64,000 nucleotides of DNA, from assembly GCF_042643355.1 (NCBI RefSeq), contig NZ_JBHRSS010000008.1:124001-188000 (forward strand), in the 5' to 3' direction. Made by a program: the position numbers and the translations under genes. Under the pieces are notes generated by a model. That model searched no databases, was not told the origin of the DNA, and saw only the letters and a list, made by a program, of their open reading frames with translations. Shown in pieces: positions 49,839-57,848 of this stretch. This DNA comes from Salinisphaera aquimarina. Its GTDB lineage: Bacteria; Pseudomonadota; Gammaproteobacteria; Nevskiales; Salinisphaeraceae. The stretch's first letter is position 1. Every line of letters starts with the position of its first letter.

Positions 49839-51836
49839 ATGGCTGGCATCGTCTATCTCTGCGAAAAGCCATCTCAGGCGCGCGATATCGCCCGAATCCT
49901 CGGCGCGACGAACAAGACTAAGCATTACCTATCCAGCAGCGACGTGACGGTGACATGGTGCTTCGGCCACCTGCTCGAGATGGCGTCACCCGATCGCTAT
50001 GGCGAGGAATACAAGAAGTGGACCTTGGAGACCCTACCCATCATTCCGGACCAATGGCGGCTCGATGTCCGCCCGAAGGTCAAGGCGCAGTACAAGGCGA
50101 TCACGCAACTGGTGGATAAGGCCGGGCATGTCGTCGTCTCCACTGATGCCGATCGCGAAGGCGAAACCATCGCCCGCGAAATTCTGGACTGTTGCCGGTA
50201 TCAGGGACAGATCTCGCGGCTGTGGTTGTCGGCGCTCGACGACGCCAGCATCCGCTACGCGCTCGATAATTTGAAACCCGGTACCGAAACCGAACCGCTC
50301 TATCACGCCGGCCTGGGTCGCGCACGCGCGGACTGGCTGGTCGGCATGAACCTAACCCGCGCGTACACCGTCGTCGCACGGACCCAGGGCTACGACCGGT
50401 TGTTACCCGTCGGCCGGGTGCAGACGCCAACCTTGCGGCTTGTCGTCGATCGCGATCGCGAGATCAAGTCATTCAAGCCGGTCCCCTACTGGGATCTGGT
50501 GGCGACGCTGGCGACCGATGGTGGCGAAACGTTCGCCGCACAGTGGCAACCACCGGCGGACGTCGCCGACGACAAGGGCCGCAGTCTCGATGAACGCACG
50601 GCCCGGCGCATGGCACAGCAGATTGAGGACGCTGCCACACGGATTACTGCCGCCGTGACAAAGCGTGAGCGCGTTGCGCCGCCCCTACCCTACGATCTCG
50701 GCACGCTGCAACAGGACGCCAGTAAGGCTGCGGATATGGGCGCGCAGACCGTTCTGGACACGGTTCAGTCGCTTTACGAGACGCACAAGGCCGTGACCTA
50801 TCCACGTACCGACTGCCGCTATCTGCCGGTTAGCATGTTTGGCGAAGCTGCCACAGTGCTCGATGCGATGCATCGAACGTATCCGGATGCTGATGCTGCG
50901 ATCGCGCAGGCGGATTCGCAGCGCCGGTCGAGGGCCTGGGACGACACGAAGATCACGGCCCACCACGCCATCATTCCGACGACGAAACACGCAGACCTGA
51001 GCCGCATGTCCGCGGCAGAACGACGCCTTTACGAAATGATCCGCACCCGTTATCTCGTCCAATTCTATGATGATCACAAGTACGATCACATCATCTTGTC
51101 GATCGACATCGCCGGCGCTACATTTCGCGCCACTGGTAAGGCCGTCGTGGTCGACGGTTGGAAAGCGGTCGCCGCATCCAATGAGGCCAACGGGGAGAAA
51201 ATCAACAATGCTCGTCTTCCGGCTGTGTCCGAAGGCGATGTATGCCGTGTGGCCGGCACCGAAATCCAAGCCAAGCAGACCCGGCCGCCGGCGCACTATA
51301 CCGAAGGCTCGCTGATTGCAGCGATGAAGAATGTCGCCTCGATGGTGAGCGATGATCGGCTACGGAAGATCCTGAAAGATACGGCGGGCCTTGGAACCGA
51401 GGCGACACGCGCCGGCATTATCGCCACGCTGATTGACCGCGGCTTCTTGGCGAAAAAGAAGAAGAAACTGGTCTCGAGCGATGCCGGTCGTGCCCTGATT
51501 TCCATACTGCCCGGCGCGATCACGAATCCGGCCACGACGGCCGCCTGGGAACAGGCCCTGGACGAGATCAGCGCCGGCCGCATTACGCTCGACGACTTCG
51601 TGGCACGACAGGCGAATTGGGTATGCCAAGCTGTCGATCAGGTGCAGCAGCGCGGCCTGAATGTACCCAAAGGCGTCGAACCCACGGCGCAGAAGAAATG
51701 TCCGAAGTGCGGGAAGCCAATGCGCAAGCGCACCGGCCAGCATGGGTCGTTCTGGGGTTGTACCGGATACCCCGACTGCACGACCACCGCACAGATCGGC
51801 AGCAAGCAGCGTCGCAAGAACGCCGCCAAAGGATGA
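49839..51836 (+). CDS. topB: DNA topoisomerase III of the ICE
   Basis: A 665-residue type IA topoisomerase. The Toprim domain (IVYLCEKPSQARDIARILGA; VVSTDADREGETIAREILDC) carries the catalytic acidic residues. The nucleophile is Tyr321 in AVTYPRTDCRYLP. GLGTEATRAGIIATLIDRGF follows, and a C-terminal zinc ribbon (CPKCGKPMRKRTG..WGCTGYPDC) completes it. Plasmid/ICE-type TopB decatenates transfer or replication intermediates. It is a standard backbone gene of this ICE class, here separated from ssb by cargo. Confidence 0.95.
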   Translation: MAGIVYLCEKPSQARDIARILGATNKTKHYLSSSDVTVTWCFGHLLEMASPDRYGEEYKKWTLETLPIIPDQWRLDVRPKVKAQYKAITQLVDKAGHVVVSTDADREGETIAREILDCCRYQGQISRLWLSALDDASIRYALDNLKPGTETEPLYHAGLGRARADWLVGMNLTRAYTVVARTQGYDRLLPVGRVQTPTLRLVVDRDREIKSFKPVPYWDLVATLATDGGETFAAQWQPPADVADDKGRSLDERTARRMAQQIEDAATRITAAVTKRERVAPPLPYDLGTLQQDASKAADMGAQTVLDTVQSLYETHKAVTYPRTDCRYLPVSMFGEAATVLDAMHRTYPDADAAIAQADSQRRSRAWDDTKITAHHAIIPTTKHADLSRMSAAERRLYEMIRTRYLVQFYDDHKYDHIILSIDIAGATFRATGKAVVVDGWKAVAASNEANGEKINNARLPAVSEGDVCRVAGTEIQAKQTRPPAHYTEGSLIAAMKNVASMVSDDRLRKILKDTAGLGTEATRAGIIATLIDRGFLAKKKKKLVSSDAGRALISILPGAITNPATTAAWEQALDEISAGRITLDDFVARQANWVCQAVDQVQQRGLNVPKGVEPTAQKKCPKCGKPMRKRTGQHGSFWGCTGYPDCTTTAQIGSKQRRKNAAKG

Positions 51837-52310
51837 CCTGCTCTATTCCAAGGTAAAAGACGTCACCCAAGAACTATCGTGCGCTGATACCGTACTACCG
51901 GCGCCCGATACCAACGAATCAATCGGGGGCAACCCTCACGGTGGCCACTGTTAGGTTAACTGCGTGATATGAGAACAGGCGTATAATATCTGCTATCGGC
52001 CCAGGTTGCGTAAAAACTCGGAACATCGGCACTCAGGGGGTTCAGCTACCCCTGCCCAGCAGCCGATCATGGCGTCAGCGGGCGTACAGAGCGTCGGTTT
52101 TCAGCCGAACCGCAACCGACGTGAGTTTTCACACAGCGCGGACTAAGCCCACGAGCATTTGATTTGGTATGGACTAGCTCGGACTTCAGAGTTGGGGCAC
52201 TACATATGGCTCGAACAGTGCATAATCAGACGCAAAATCGGGGCCAGAAACGATCGAATTGCTAGTTCGGCTTAGGCCTATTGTAGATATCGCAGAATCA
52301 TCGAATGTAG
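51837..52310. other. Gap between topB and the CBASS locus
   Basis: No gene. It contains a weak half-site of the ICE palindrome (TGGCCACTG at 51942), a TATAAT hexamer near 51982, and the MITE-like element at 52004-52138. It marks the junction between backbone and cargo zone 2. Confidence 0.5.
52004..52138. mobile_element. MITE-like element, about 135 bp
   Basis: The left end GGTTGCGTAAAAACTC and the right end, read inward, CGCTGTGTGAAAACTC match at 12 of 16 positions. They resemble GGCTGTGTGAAAACT-type insertion-sequence termini. The interior is too short to encode a transposase, so it is a non-autonomous relic. No clear target duplication. Confidence 0.45.
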
Positions 52311-53273
52311 CTAACTATCGCTAATTCCTGCAATTTCTTCCTGTTCAGCTATCAATGCGTCCAATATCCAGTGGTTATCGTCACTTGAATTAATTTCCTC
52401 CCTTACATCGCAGACATTTGAAAGGTGCAATTGGTAGGCAGTTGATTCCAGCAAGGCGGATTCAGTCACGTCGACCGGCCATTGGCGCAGGAGGTATCCA
52501 ATTTCCGCGACTCGGACAGTGACATTCAAAAGTTCACTATCGTCAAAAGCAAATGAACTTATTACTGCGGCGCGATATTTGAACCGCGGATGCGGACGAA
52601 ATTTCAAGGTTATTTTTTTGCACCACTGCGGGTCATCGCTTAGCGAGATATCTGCACCACCCCCCCATTGGAGCGATTCGACGCTGTCGAATCGAACGAG
52701 CATGTAGTCACGAAAACCTTTGGCGCGATCGAAACAGCGAACCCGCCACTGAAAACCGTCACTGACTAACGCAAGTGGTACCAGCTTGCGGGGCCTGCTT
52801 CCCGAGGTCAGAGACGTGTAATTGGCTATAACTTCGCTGTGCGTTGAGATTGCTCGAGAAATAGTTGCAACCACATTCGCGGCCATCTCGCGCTGAATGC
52901 TTGGACAGCCCGCAACCGGTATCGGGCTCGCGGTTTCTGGTACGCCGTCGTTGCTGGCACGTGCCAGCGACTGCAATGCTCGGTTTGGATCATGCTCGAA
53001 TGCCGGAATGAAAGCTTTGGTGCAGGTGTACCGTTTTTTTTTGAGGTCGTACGCCAGATTTTCGGAGTATGACTCAGTGTAAGTAGAGAAATCAGAGCTC
53101 GCCGCCGTTGGACCGATATCGAACCGATCCATTAAATCTTTCCGAGACACCCAACCGCGGAACCAGGCCAGATACTCCAGAAACCGCATGCGTTTGATCG
53201 CAGCACTGCGAAACTCTTTGAACTGCCCATTTCTATCTAAGAGCGAGATGGCTCGAACACTTTCTGTGACCAT
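52311..53273 (-). CDS. capW: WYL-domain regulator, CapW-like
   Basis: A 320-residue DNA-binding regulator. The N-terminal winged helix (RMRFLEYLAWFRGWVSRKDL, then MDRFDIGPTAASSDFSTY) is followed by a linker. The WYL domain has PLALVSDGFQWRVRCFDRAK and GFRDYMLVRFDSVES. This is the layout of CapW/BrxR proteins, which repress defence operons and release on infection. It is divergent from the CD-NTase gene with a 94-bp shared promoter region. It is AT-richer than the ICE backbone. Any ligand (presumed nucleic acid) is inference. Confidence 0.82.
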   Translation of the reverse strand: MVTESVRAISLLDRNGQFKEFRSAAIKRMRFLEYLAWFRGWVSRKDLMDRFDIGPTAASSDFSTYTESYSENLAYDLKKKRYTCTKAFIPAFEHDPNRALQSLARASNDGVPETASPIPVAGCPSIQREMAANVVATISRAISTHSEVIANYTSLTSGSRPRKLVPLALVSDGFQWRVRCFDRAKGFRDYMLVRFDSVESLQWGGGADISLSDDPQWCKKITLKFRPHPRFKYRAAVISSFAFDDSELLNVTVRVAEIGYLLRQWPVDVTESALLESTAYQLHLSNVCDVREEINSSDDNHWILDALIAEQEEIAGISDS

Positions 53274-53284
53274 ACGTTTTCCGG

Positions 53285-53313
53285 TTGCATGCTGTTTTTC
53301 GGCCGGTTATACT
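53285..53313 (+). promoter_or_regulatory. Candidate promoter of the CBASS operon
   Basis: TTGCAT (53285-53290) and TATACT (53308-53313) are separated by exactly 17 bp, in the gap between the divergent capW and CD-NTase genes. The -35 box is flanked by similar blocks TTTTCCGG and TTTTCGGCCGG, possible CapW contacts. The CD-NTase ATG is 55 bp downstream. Confidence 0.55.
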
Positions 53314-53367
53314 ATGCCAGAACTTTGATCGGGTCGATAGGCGGCTCTCTCGAGATCTGGGTACATC

Positions 53368-54552
53368 ATGCGAACACTGAATAATCTTTCAAACGCTTTC
53401 CACCGGCTAGGCTCGTCTAAAACGTTCTTGGTAAATCTCAGACCTGACGACGCGATGATGGATGAGATCAGGTCGGCGGAAATTGTTATCCGTCGAGGCT
53501 TGGCCGCCTTCCTTGATGAGCATTTGAAAGAGGCAGTACCGCCAGGCGTAGAGCCGCCTAAACCAAAATTTCTCCGCCAAGGGAGCAATGCCTACGGCAC
53601 GCTTATCGATCCATTGCGATGGTCTGCAAATTACGGTGAGGCAGATAGCGACGTTGGCATGTATCTGCCGCTGGAATTTCTGCAAGCCGGCACTCCTACG
53701 CCAAAGCTCGGTGCAGAAGCTTTGCGCCAATTAACATGCGCCGCGCTGAAAGATATCGCCGCTCGGAATGATTGGAGCTTCGAGTCCAAGCAATGTTGTG
53801 ACAGGGTGATTATTCGCTCCGACGCCTACATTGATGTGACGTCATACGCGATTCCCGTTGCGCAACACAGAGCCATGGCCGCGTTGAATTTCCGGGAGGG
53901 GCTAGTTAAGGCGGAAAGCATCACTGCTGCAGAAAACGAGATCAGCTGGGAAGAAATCCCCCATACCTCGCTTCTCGCCACTAAAGACGGATGGGTACGG
54001 TCAGACGCGAAGGCGGTTCACCAGAAGGTTGAGAATACCAGTTTGCTTAGAGGGCCATTATTCAAACGTGTCGTGCGTTTTGGGAAAGCGCTGAGAGATT
54101 TAAACGACGACGAGGACGGCCCTAACTCGATCACTTACACATTACTTGTCGCGGATAAACTGGATGCTGGTCTTTGCCGACTAGGTCGTGATGATCTGGC
54201 GATGCTTTCAGTTCTGGGGCCAGTGGCTGACGGTTTGTTCGATTCCTTGCCCACGCCTGGAAACGAGGATATCGATATTCTCGAAGGGGTAGATCTTCAA
54301 GTACGGCACCGTCTAGCGAAAACGCTTCGAGACCGGCAAGCCTCCATTCGCCAGGCATTGGATCACTCCTCCATCGATCAGGCTCATCAGATTCTTAAAG
54401 GAGTGTTTGGCTCGCGGTTTCCGGACGCACCAGAGTTACCCGCAGAAAGCAACTCGAAAATATCGCTCGCTACAAGCTCGGCTGCGCCTGCCGTTGTGAC
54501 TGCGCCACGAACAAAATCGGTGCCACTTCGTGGGAACGCCCACTCGTCCTAA
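53368..54552 (+). CDS. CD-NTase (cGAS/DncV-like nucleotidyltransferase)
   Basis: A 394-residue second-messenger synthase. The nucleotidyltransferase signature is GS (residues 72-73 in FLRQGSNAYGTLIDP), DSDVGMYLP (Asp93, Asp95) and the third acidic Asp156 in SDAYIDVTSY. The C-terminal half is helical, as in SMODS proteins (GPNSITYTLLVADKLD). It would make a cyclic oligonucleotide on phage infection; the product cannot be deduced. The C-terminal tail is flexible (Ala/Thr/Pro-rich) and ends NAHSS, the part that Cap2 enzymes normally ligate to a target. It overlaps cap2 by 23 bp. Confidence 0.85.
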   Translation: MRTLNNLSNAFHRLGSSKTFLVNLRPDDAMMDEIRSAEIVIRRGLAAFLDEHLKEAVPPGVEPPKPKFLRQGSNAYGTLIDPLRWSANYGEADSDVGMYLPLEFLQAGTPTPKLGAEALRQLTCAALKDIAARNDWSFESKQCCDRVIIRSDAYIDVTSYAIPVAQHRAMAALNFREGLVKAESITAAENEISWEEIPHTSLLATKDGWVRSDAKAVHQKVENTSLLRGPLFKRVVRFGKALRDLNDDEDGPNSITYTLLVADKLDAGLCRLGRDDLAMLSVLGPVADGLFDSLPTPGNEDIDILEGVDLQVRHRLAKTLRDRQASIRQALDHSSIDQAHQILKGVFGSRFPDAPELPAESNSKISLATSSAAPAVVTAPRTKSVPLRGNAHSS

Positions 54553-56269
54553 AATCTTTTCAGAGATAGACGCCGCGCTTTCTTCGCGCGGCTGGCGGTC
54601 ATCAGCCGAAGCACACGGGATTTGCTTCATGCTGAATGAACCGGTGGTCAACGGGATTGTAAGGATTCGACTAACTTTTGACCCCGAGCGCCTATGGTTG
54701 CTGCCCACGGCAACGCTCGAAACTGTATCCGGATCGCCATCTAAAATTCCGCTACACCGCTTCGGCGAGTGGTTCTGCTATTTGGATCCGGAGACCGTTG
54801 AGTGGAATCCAGAGTCCTCCGATTTTATCGGACACGTGGTGTGCGCTTCAGACCGTGTGGTGAGTGAGCTTCACCGACTGCAAAAGGGAAAGGAAATCCG
54901 TGAGCAGGACTCGGAATTCACGGTGCATTGGGCTGGAAAATTCGCCTATCTAGACATTCCGGAACAAGCTTGGCCGCCGCGCTCTGGCACTAGTTTAACC
55001 GTCTTTAAGTTGAGCCGGCCTGAGTTAAAGGACGCGGACCCGATTAATGTAATTGCGCTTTCGGGTAAAAATGAAGGTGAGAGGTACTCCGGGTTCGATC
55101 TTCACGCTAACAAGCAATTGCTTCCGTGCGTCTCAGTAAAATTAACGAAGTATCCGTTCGCTAGTTGGGACGACTGGCCGCCAACAACATTAGCTCAGCT
55201 CAATCGCTGGATACGCTCACACCGTCCGGCAAAGGAGAAGGCGACATGGCGTGAGCTGGCCAGAGTAATCCTCCCCCAGCAGGGCCGACCATCAAGCGCT
55301 CTGATACTGATCGAGACGCAGGCAGGACGGTTTGGTGCAGTGCTGGAAGCAGGTCCCCGGCAGTTGGCCGGATTCCGGCCCGGCGCGAAGCTCGCGGAAA
55401 GGTTGCGCGGATCGAACAATTTAACGCGCAGCCTTAGCATTAGTAGATGGGCGTTTGAGCGCTTAGATGATGATTTCGTGTTGACGCGAAATTCGCCCTC
55501 CGAGTCAGCGCCATTAGCTGGAAAGCATATCCATCTGCTCGGAGCAGGATCAATCGGAGGCAGTCTAGCGGACCTACTCGTTCAGGCCGGTGCGGGTCGG
55601 AATTGTGGTTCCTTGCATATTTTTGATCCGCAGGTTCTTCGGGCCGAAAACTGTGGTCGGCATCTATTGGGGGTGACAGCACTAGGAAGGAACAAGGCTA
55701 CCGCAGTGGTCGAACGGCTTAGGCGTGAACGGCTTGTCGAGAATGTGTGGGCTCATCCGTGTGCAGCAGGAGATCCAAAATTGCACAAGAATGCGGATTT
55801 GGTTATTGACGCTACAGCCGCTCCGAATGTAGGTGCCCATTTAAGTAACCACGCTAGGTGGCATAGGTCATGGGCGTTGATATCCGTATCGGTGGAGGGC
55901 GAGGGCTGGGTGGCCTCTACTCATCTCTATCGTGGTGTGGCCGGTGAATCTTGCCGCGAATGTCTTGAGCCATGGATCGGCGGCAGGGGCTCTCACATTC
56001 CTAAGGGATGCGAACCAGAACAACGGGATGGTGGGTGCGGCAGTAGGTATACGCCTTACAGGGCAGCCGCTGCCTGCATGGCCGCAAGCTTGGCTAGTGA
56101 ACTGGCTTGCGATTGGGCGCTCGGGAACGCGAGCAAGCTCTTCCGAGCGGTAAAAATGCCTTCTGCTCCCAGGCACGTTAAAGCGGCTAAATACTGGTCG
56201 CCCAAGTCATTACCCGGTTGCATCTGTGCTACTAAATGCCCGTCAGGCACAACTAATAGCAAACCATGA
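54530..56269 (+). CDS. cap2: E2-E1 fusion activating CD-NTase, Cap2-like
   Basis: A 579-residue ubiquitin-conjugation-like protein. GTG 54530 lies inside the CD-NTase gene. The N-terminal E2-like domain (about 1-125) contains FGEWFCYLDPETVEWNP with Cys83 as candidate thioester site. A middle linker of about 200 residues follows. The C-terminal ThiF/E1 domain has the ATP loop HLLGAGSIGGSLADLL (Gly338-Gly344) and FDPQVLRAENCGRHLLG, then DLVIDATAAPN. Cys-rich segments follow (ESCRECLEPW, GCEPEQRDGGCGSRY), one possibly holding the E1 Cys. In type II CBASS, Cap2 conjugates the CD-NTase C-terminus to raise its activity. No JAB deconjugase (Cap3) is fused or nearby. Confidence 0.75.
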   Translation: MGTPTRPKIFSEIDAALSSRGWRSSAEAHGICFMLNEPVVNGIVRIRLTFDPERLWLLPTATLETVSGSPSKIPLHRFGEWFCYLDPETVEWNPESSDFIGHVVCASDRVVSELHRLQKGKEIREQDSEFTVHWAGKFAYLDIPEQAWPPRSGTSLTVFKLSRPELKDADPINVIALSGKNEGERYSGFDLHANKQLLPCVSVKLTKYPFASWDDWPPTTLAQLNRWIRSHRPAKEKATWRELARVILPQQGRPSSALILIETQAGRFGAVLEAGPRQLAGFRPGAKLAERLRGSNNLTRSLSISRWAFERLDDDFVLTRNSPSESAPLAGKHIHLLGAGSIGGSLADLLVQAGAGRNCGSLHIFDPQVLRAENCGRHLLGVTALGRNKATAVVERLRRERLVENVWAHPCAAGDPKLHKNADLVIDATAAPNVGAHLSNHARWHRSWALISVSVEGEGWVASTHLYRGVAGESCRECLEPWIGGRGSHIPKGCEPEQRDGGCGSRYTPYRAAAACMAASLASELACDWALGNASKLFRAVKMPSAPRHVKAAKYWSPKSLPGCICATKCPSGTTNSKP

Positions 56270-56979
56270 TTACAGCTTTTTCAATTAGAACAAGAGTAAT
56301 CGTCGTTTTATTCTTCCTATGCCTCGGATGGCTGATTAGCTATGCATTTGTAGGTGTCGTCAACGGTTCATGGCACGTTGGGCTATTCGAAGCAATCCGC
56401 ATCGGAATCAAAGGAGTAGCCCCCGCAGTTGGTCTGGCGATTATACTTGGTCATCCACGCGTTATTGATTTTATCTGGCGATGCTTTCCTTGGTTGAACA
56501 GCTTGATTGCACCGAACCTGAACGGAGTCTACAAGCTCTGGATTGGCACGAACTTTAAATTATTGTTGGACCGTAAAAATTTTTACGAGGGGCTATCCGA
56601 TGTAAAGGCGGACGCATCCACGGAAATAAACTCAGACGATCTGGCTCATATCGGTATTGTTTGCGTAAAAGCCGGACTGTTCGCAATCCGGATACATATG
56701 ACCCCTCTCGAAGATGCCCCATCGGCATCCTCTTCCAATGTAATCTCGGCAGTGCTAGAGAAAGCGCCAAGTGAGGGCGGCTTTCGCTTGCATTACATTT
56801 TCGAGAGTCATGTCTCAAACCCTTCCGAAACCGACACGCAGAAATACTACGGCGCCGCGACGCTGCAATTATCGGCAGGTCTAGTAAGCGACTGTAGTGG
56901 CGATTATTGGACCAACAGGGCTTGGTTCAAAGGCCTCAATACGGCCGGCCGCGTACGGATTACGAGAATTGCGCCTTAG
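56266..56979 (+). CDS. cap15: Two-TM beta-barrel effector, Cap15-like
   Basis: A 237-residue membrane protein. TM1 is about residues 8-32 (VIVVLFFLCLGWLISYAFVG) and TM2 about 43-62 (RIGIKGVAPAVGLAIILGHP). After a short amphipathic segment a soluble all-beta domain starts at APNLNGVYKLWIGTNFKLLL. It ends GDYWTNRAWFKGLNTAGRVR, resembling the minimal barrel of Cap15/S-2TM-beta effectors that bind cyclic nucleotide and disrupt the inner membrane. It overlaps cap2 by 4 bp (ATGA), so it is the operon's effector by position as well as architecture. Confidence 0.72.
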   Translation: MITAFSIRTRVIVVLFFLCLGWLISYAFVGVVNGSWHVGLFEAIRIGIKGVAPAVGLAIILGHPRVIDFIWRCFPWLNSLIAPNLNGVYKLWIGTNFKLLLDRKNFYEGLSDVKADASTEINSDDLAHIGIVCVKAGLFAIRIHMTPLEDAPSASSSNVISAVLEKAPSEGGFRLHYIFESHVSNPSETDTQKYYGAATLQLSAGLVSDCSGDYWTNRAWFKGLNTAGRVRITRIAP

Positions 56980-57214
56980 GGTACGTAAGACAAGCGGCAT
57001 GGATTGACCGTTAAGGGTCGCTAATAACCCAAAGCGAGCCGATAAGCGTCATTGCTGCGACAGCGCTAGGGCAGAAACGCCGCCGCTCCCTCGGCCTGAT
57101 TTTTACCCTGCAGCCCCCTAGCAAAAATTCCTCAAGGCCGCGGCGGGATTTTCTGTTGCTCGTCTTACGCCCCTCGGTCAGCTTGGCTGTGAACTCACGG
57201 CGGAATGTCACGAC
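56980..57214. other. Junction between CBASS cargo and transfer genes
   Basis: About 235 bp with no gene. GC rises again near 57060, marking the return to backbone. The promoter of the transfer operon is expected here, but I cannot pick a convincing pair of boxes. Long minus-strand frames over the following genes are shadows. Confidence 0.4.
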
Positions 57215-57793
57215 ATGACCCACCCCTTGTTTTCGAGCGCGCGTGCGACGGTCGCCGTTGCCGCTATCGCTATCCTGCTGCCGGCCTTGGGCGGCTGCGC
57301 CAGCACCCAACATCGTCTCGGGTCGCCCACAGTGGCAAACGCCACGCCGGCCTTGCCGGACATCTATGCTTCCCCCTCGGACGTTCCCACGGCGAATGTC
57401 GTGCGCACGGGCCGCTATCAGCTGGTCCCGCTGGCCCCGACCTCCGGTCAGCGGGATCTGCTGGCCCAAGCCGTATCCATCGATCTCCCCCAATCGATGC
57501 ACCTGACGGTACGCGACGGCCTGGAACATGTGCTGAGGGATTCCGGGCTGCGTCTCTGCCCCCGCCAGGCGCAGGCCGGTTTTTTCTCCGAATCGCTGCC
57601 GGCGGTGCATCGCGAGCTCGGACCGACCACGCTGTCCGACGCCCTGCAGGTGCTCGCCGGCCCGGCCTGGCAGCTGCACGTCAATTTAGCCGATCGCACC
57701 GTGTGCTTTAGCCGGCGCAGCCAGGCGGCGATTGCAACGACACGCACGCCGGCCGCACCCAACGACGGTTCGGTCGTATCGGCGCGCGAGTGA
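57215..57793 (+). CDS. PilL N-terminal-like ICE lipoprotein
   Basis: A 192-residue lipoprotein. The signal peptide (ATVAVAAIAILLPALGGC) ends in a lipobox LGGC with the acylated Cys. The following domain (TGRYQLVPLAPTSGQRDLLA, then VRDGLEHVLRDSGLRLCPRQ and LSDALQVLAGPAWQLHVNLA) matches the PFGI-1-class PilL domain (TIGR03748 in my recollection), a TcpQ/PilL-type envelope component. It begins the mating-apparatus operon. Confidence 0.82.
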   Translation: MTHPLFSSARATVAVAAIAILLPALGGCASTQHRLGSPTVANATPALPDIYASPSDVPTANVVRTGRYQLVPLAPTSGQRDLLAQAVSIDLPQSMHLTVRDGLEHVLRDSGLRLCPRQAQAGFFSESLPAVHRELGPTTLSDALQVLAGPAWQLHVNLADRTVCFSRRSQAAIATTRTPAAPNDGSVVSARE

Positions 57794-57848
57794 TCACGCG
57801 GCCCACGACCACGGTGACCGTTTCGTTCCAGTCCACGAGGCCCTGACC

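Noticed and set aside
54530..56979. A Cap3/JAB deconjugase fused to or following the E2-E1 protein
   Set aside because: No JAMM signature (E...HxH..S..D) is visible in the 579- or 237-residue proteins or in the gap after them.
57011..57679. 222-codon minus-strand frame opposite the PilL-like gene
   Set aside because: Overlaps a lipoprotein gene with signal peptide and ICE family motifs. The minus reading is Gly/Arg-rich shadow.
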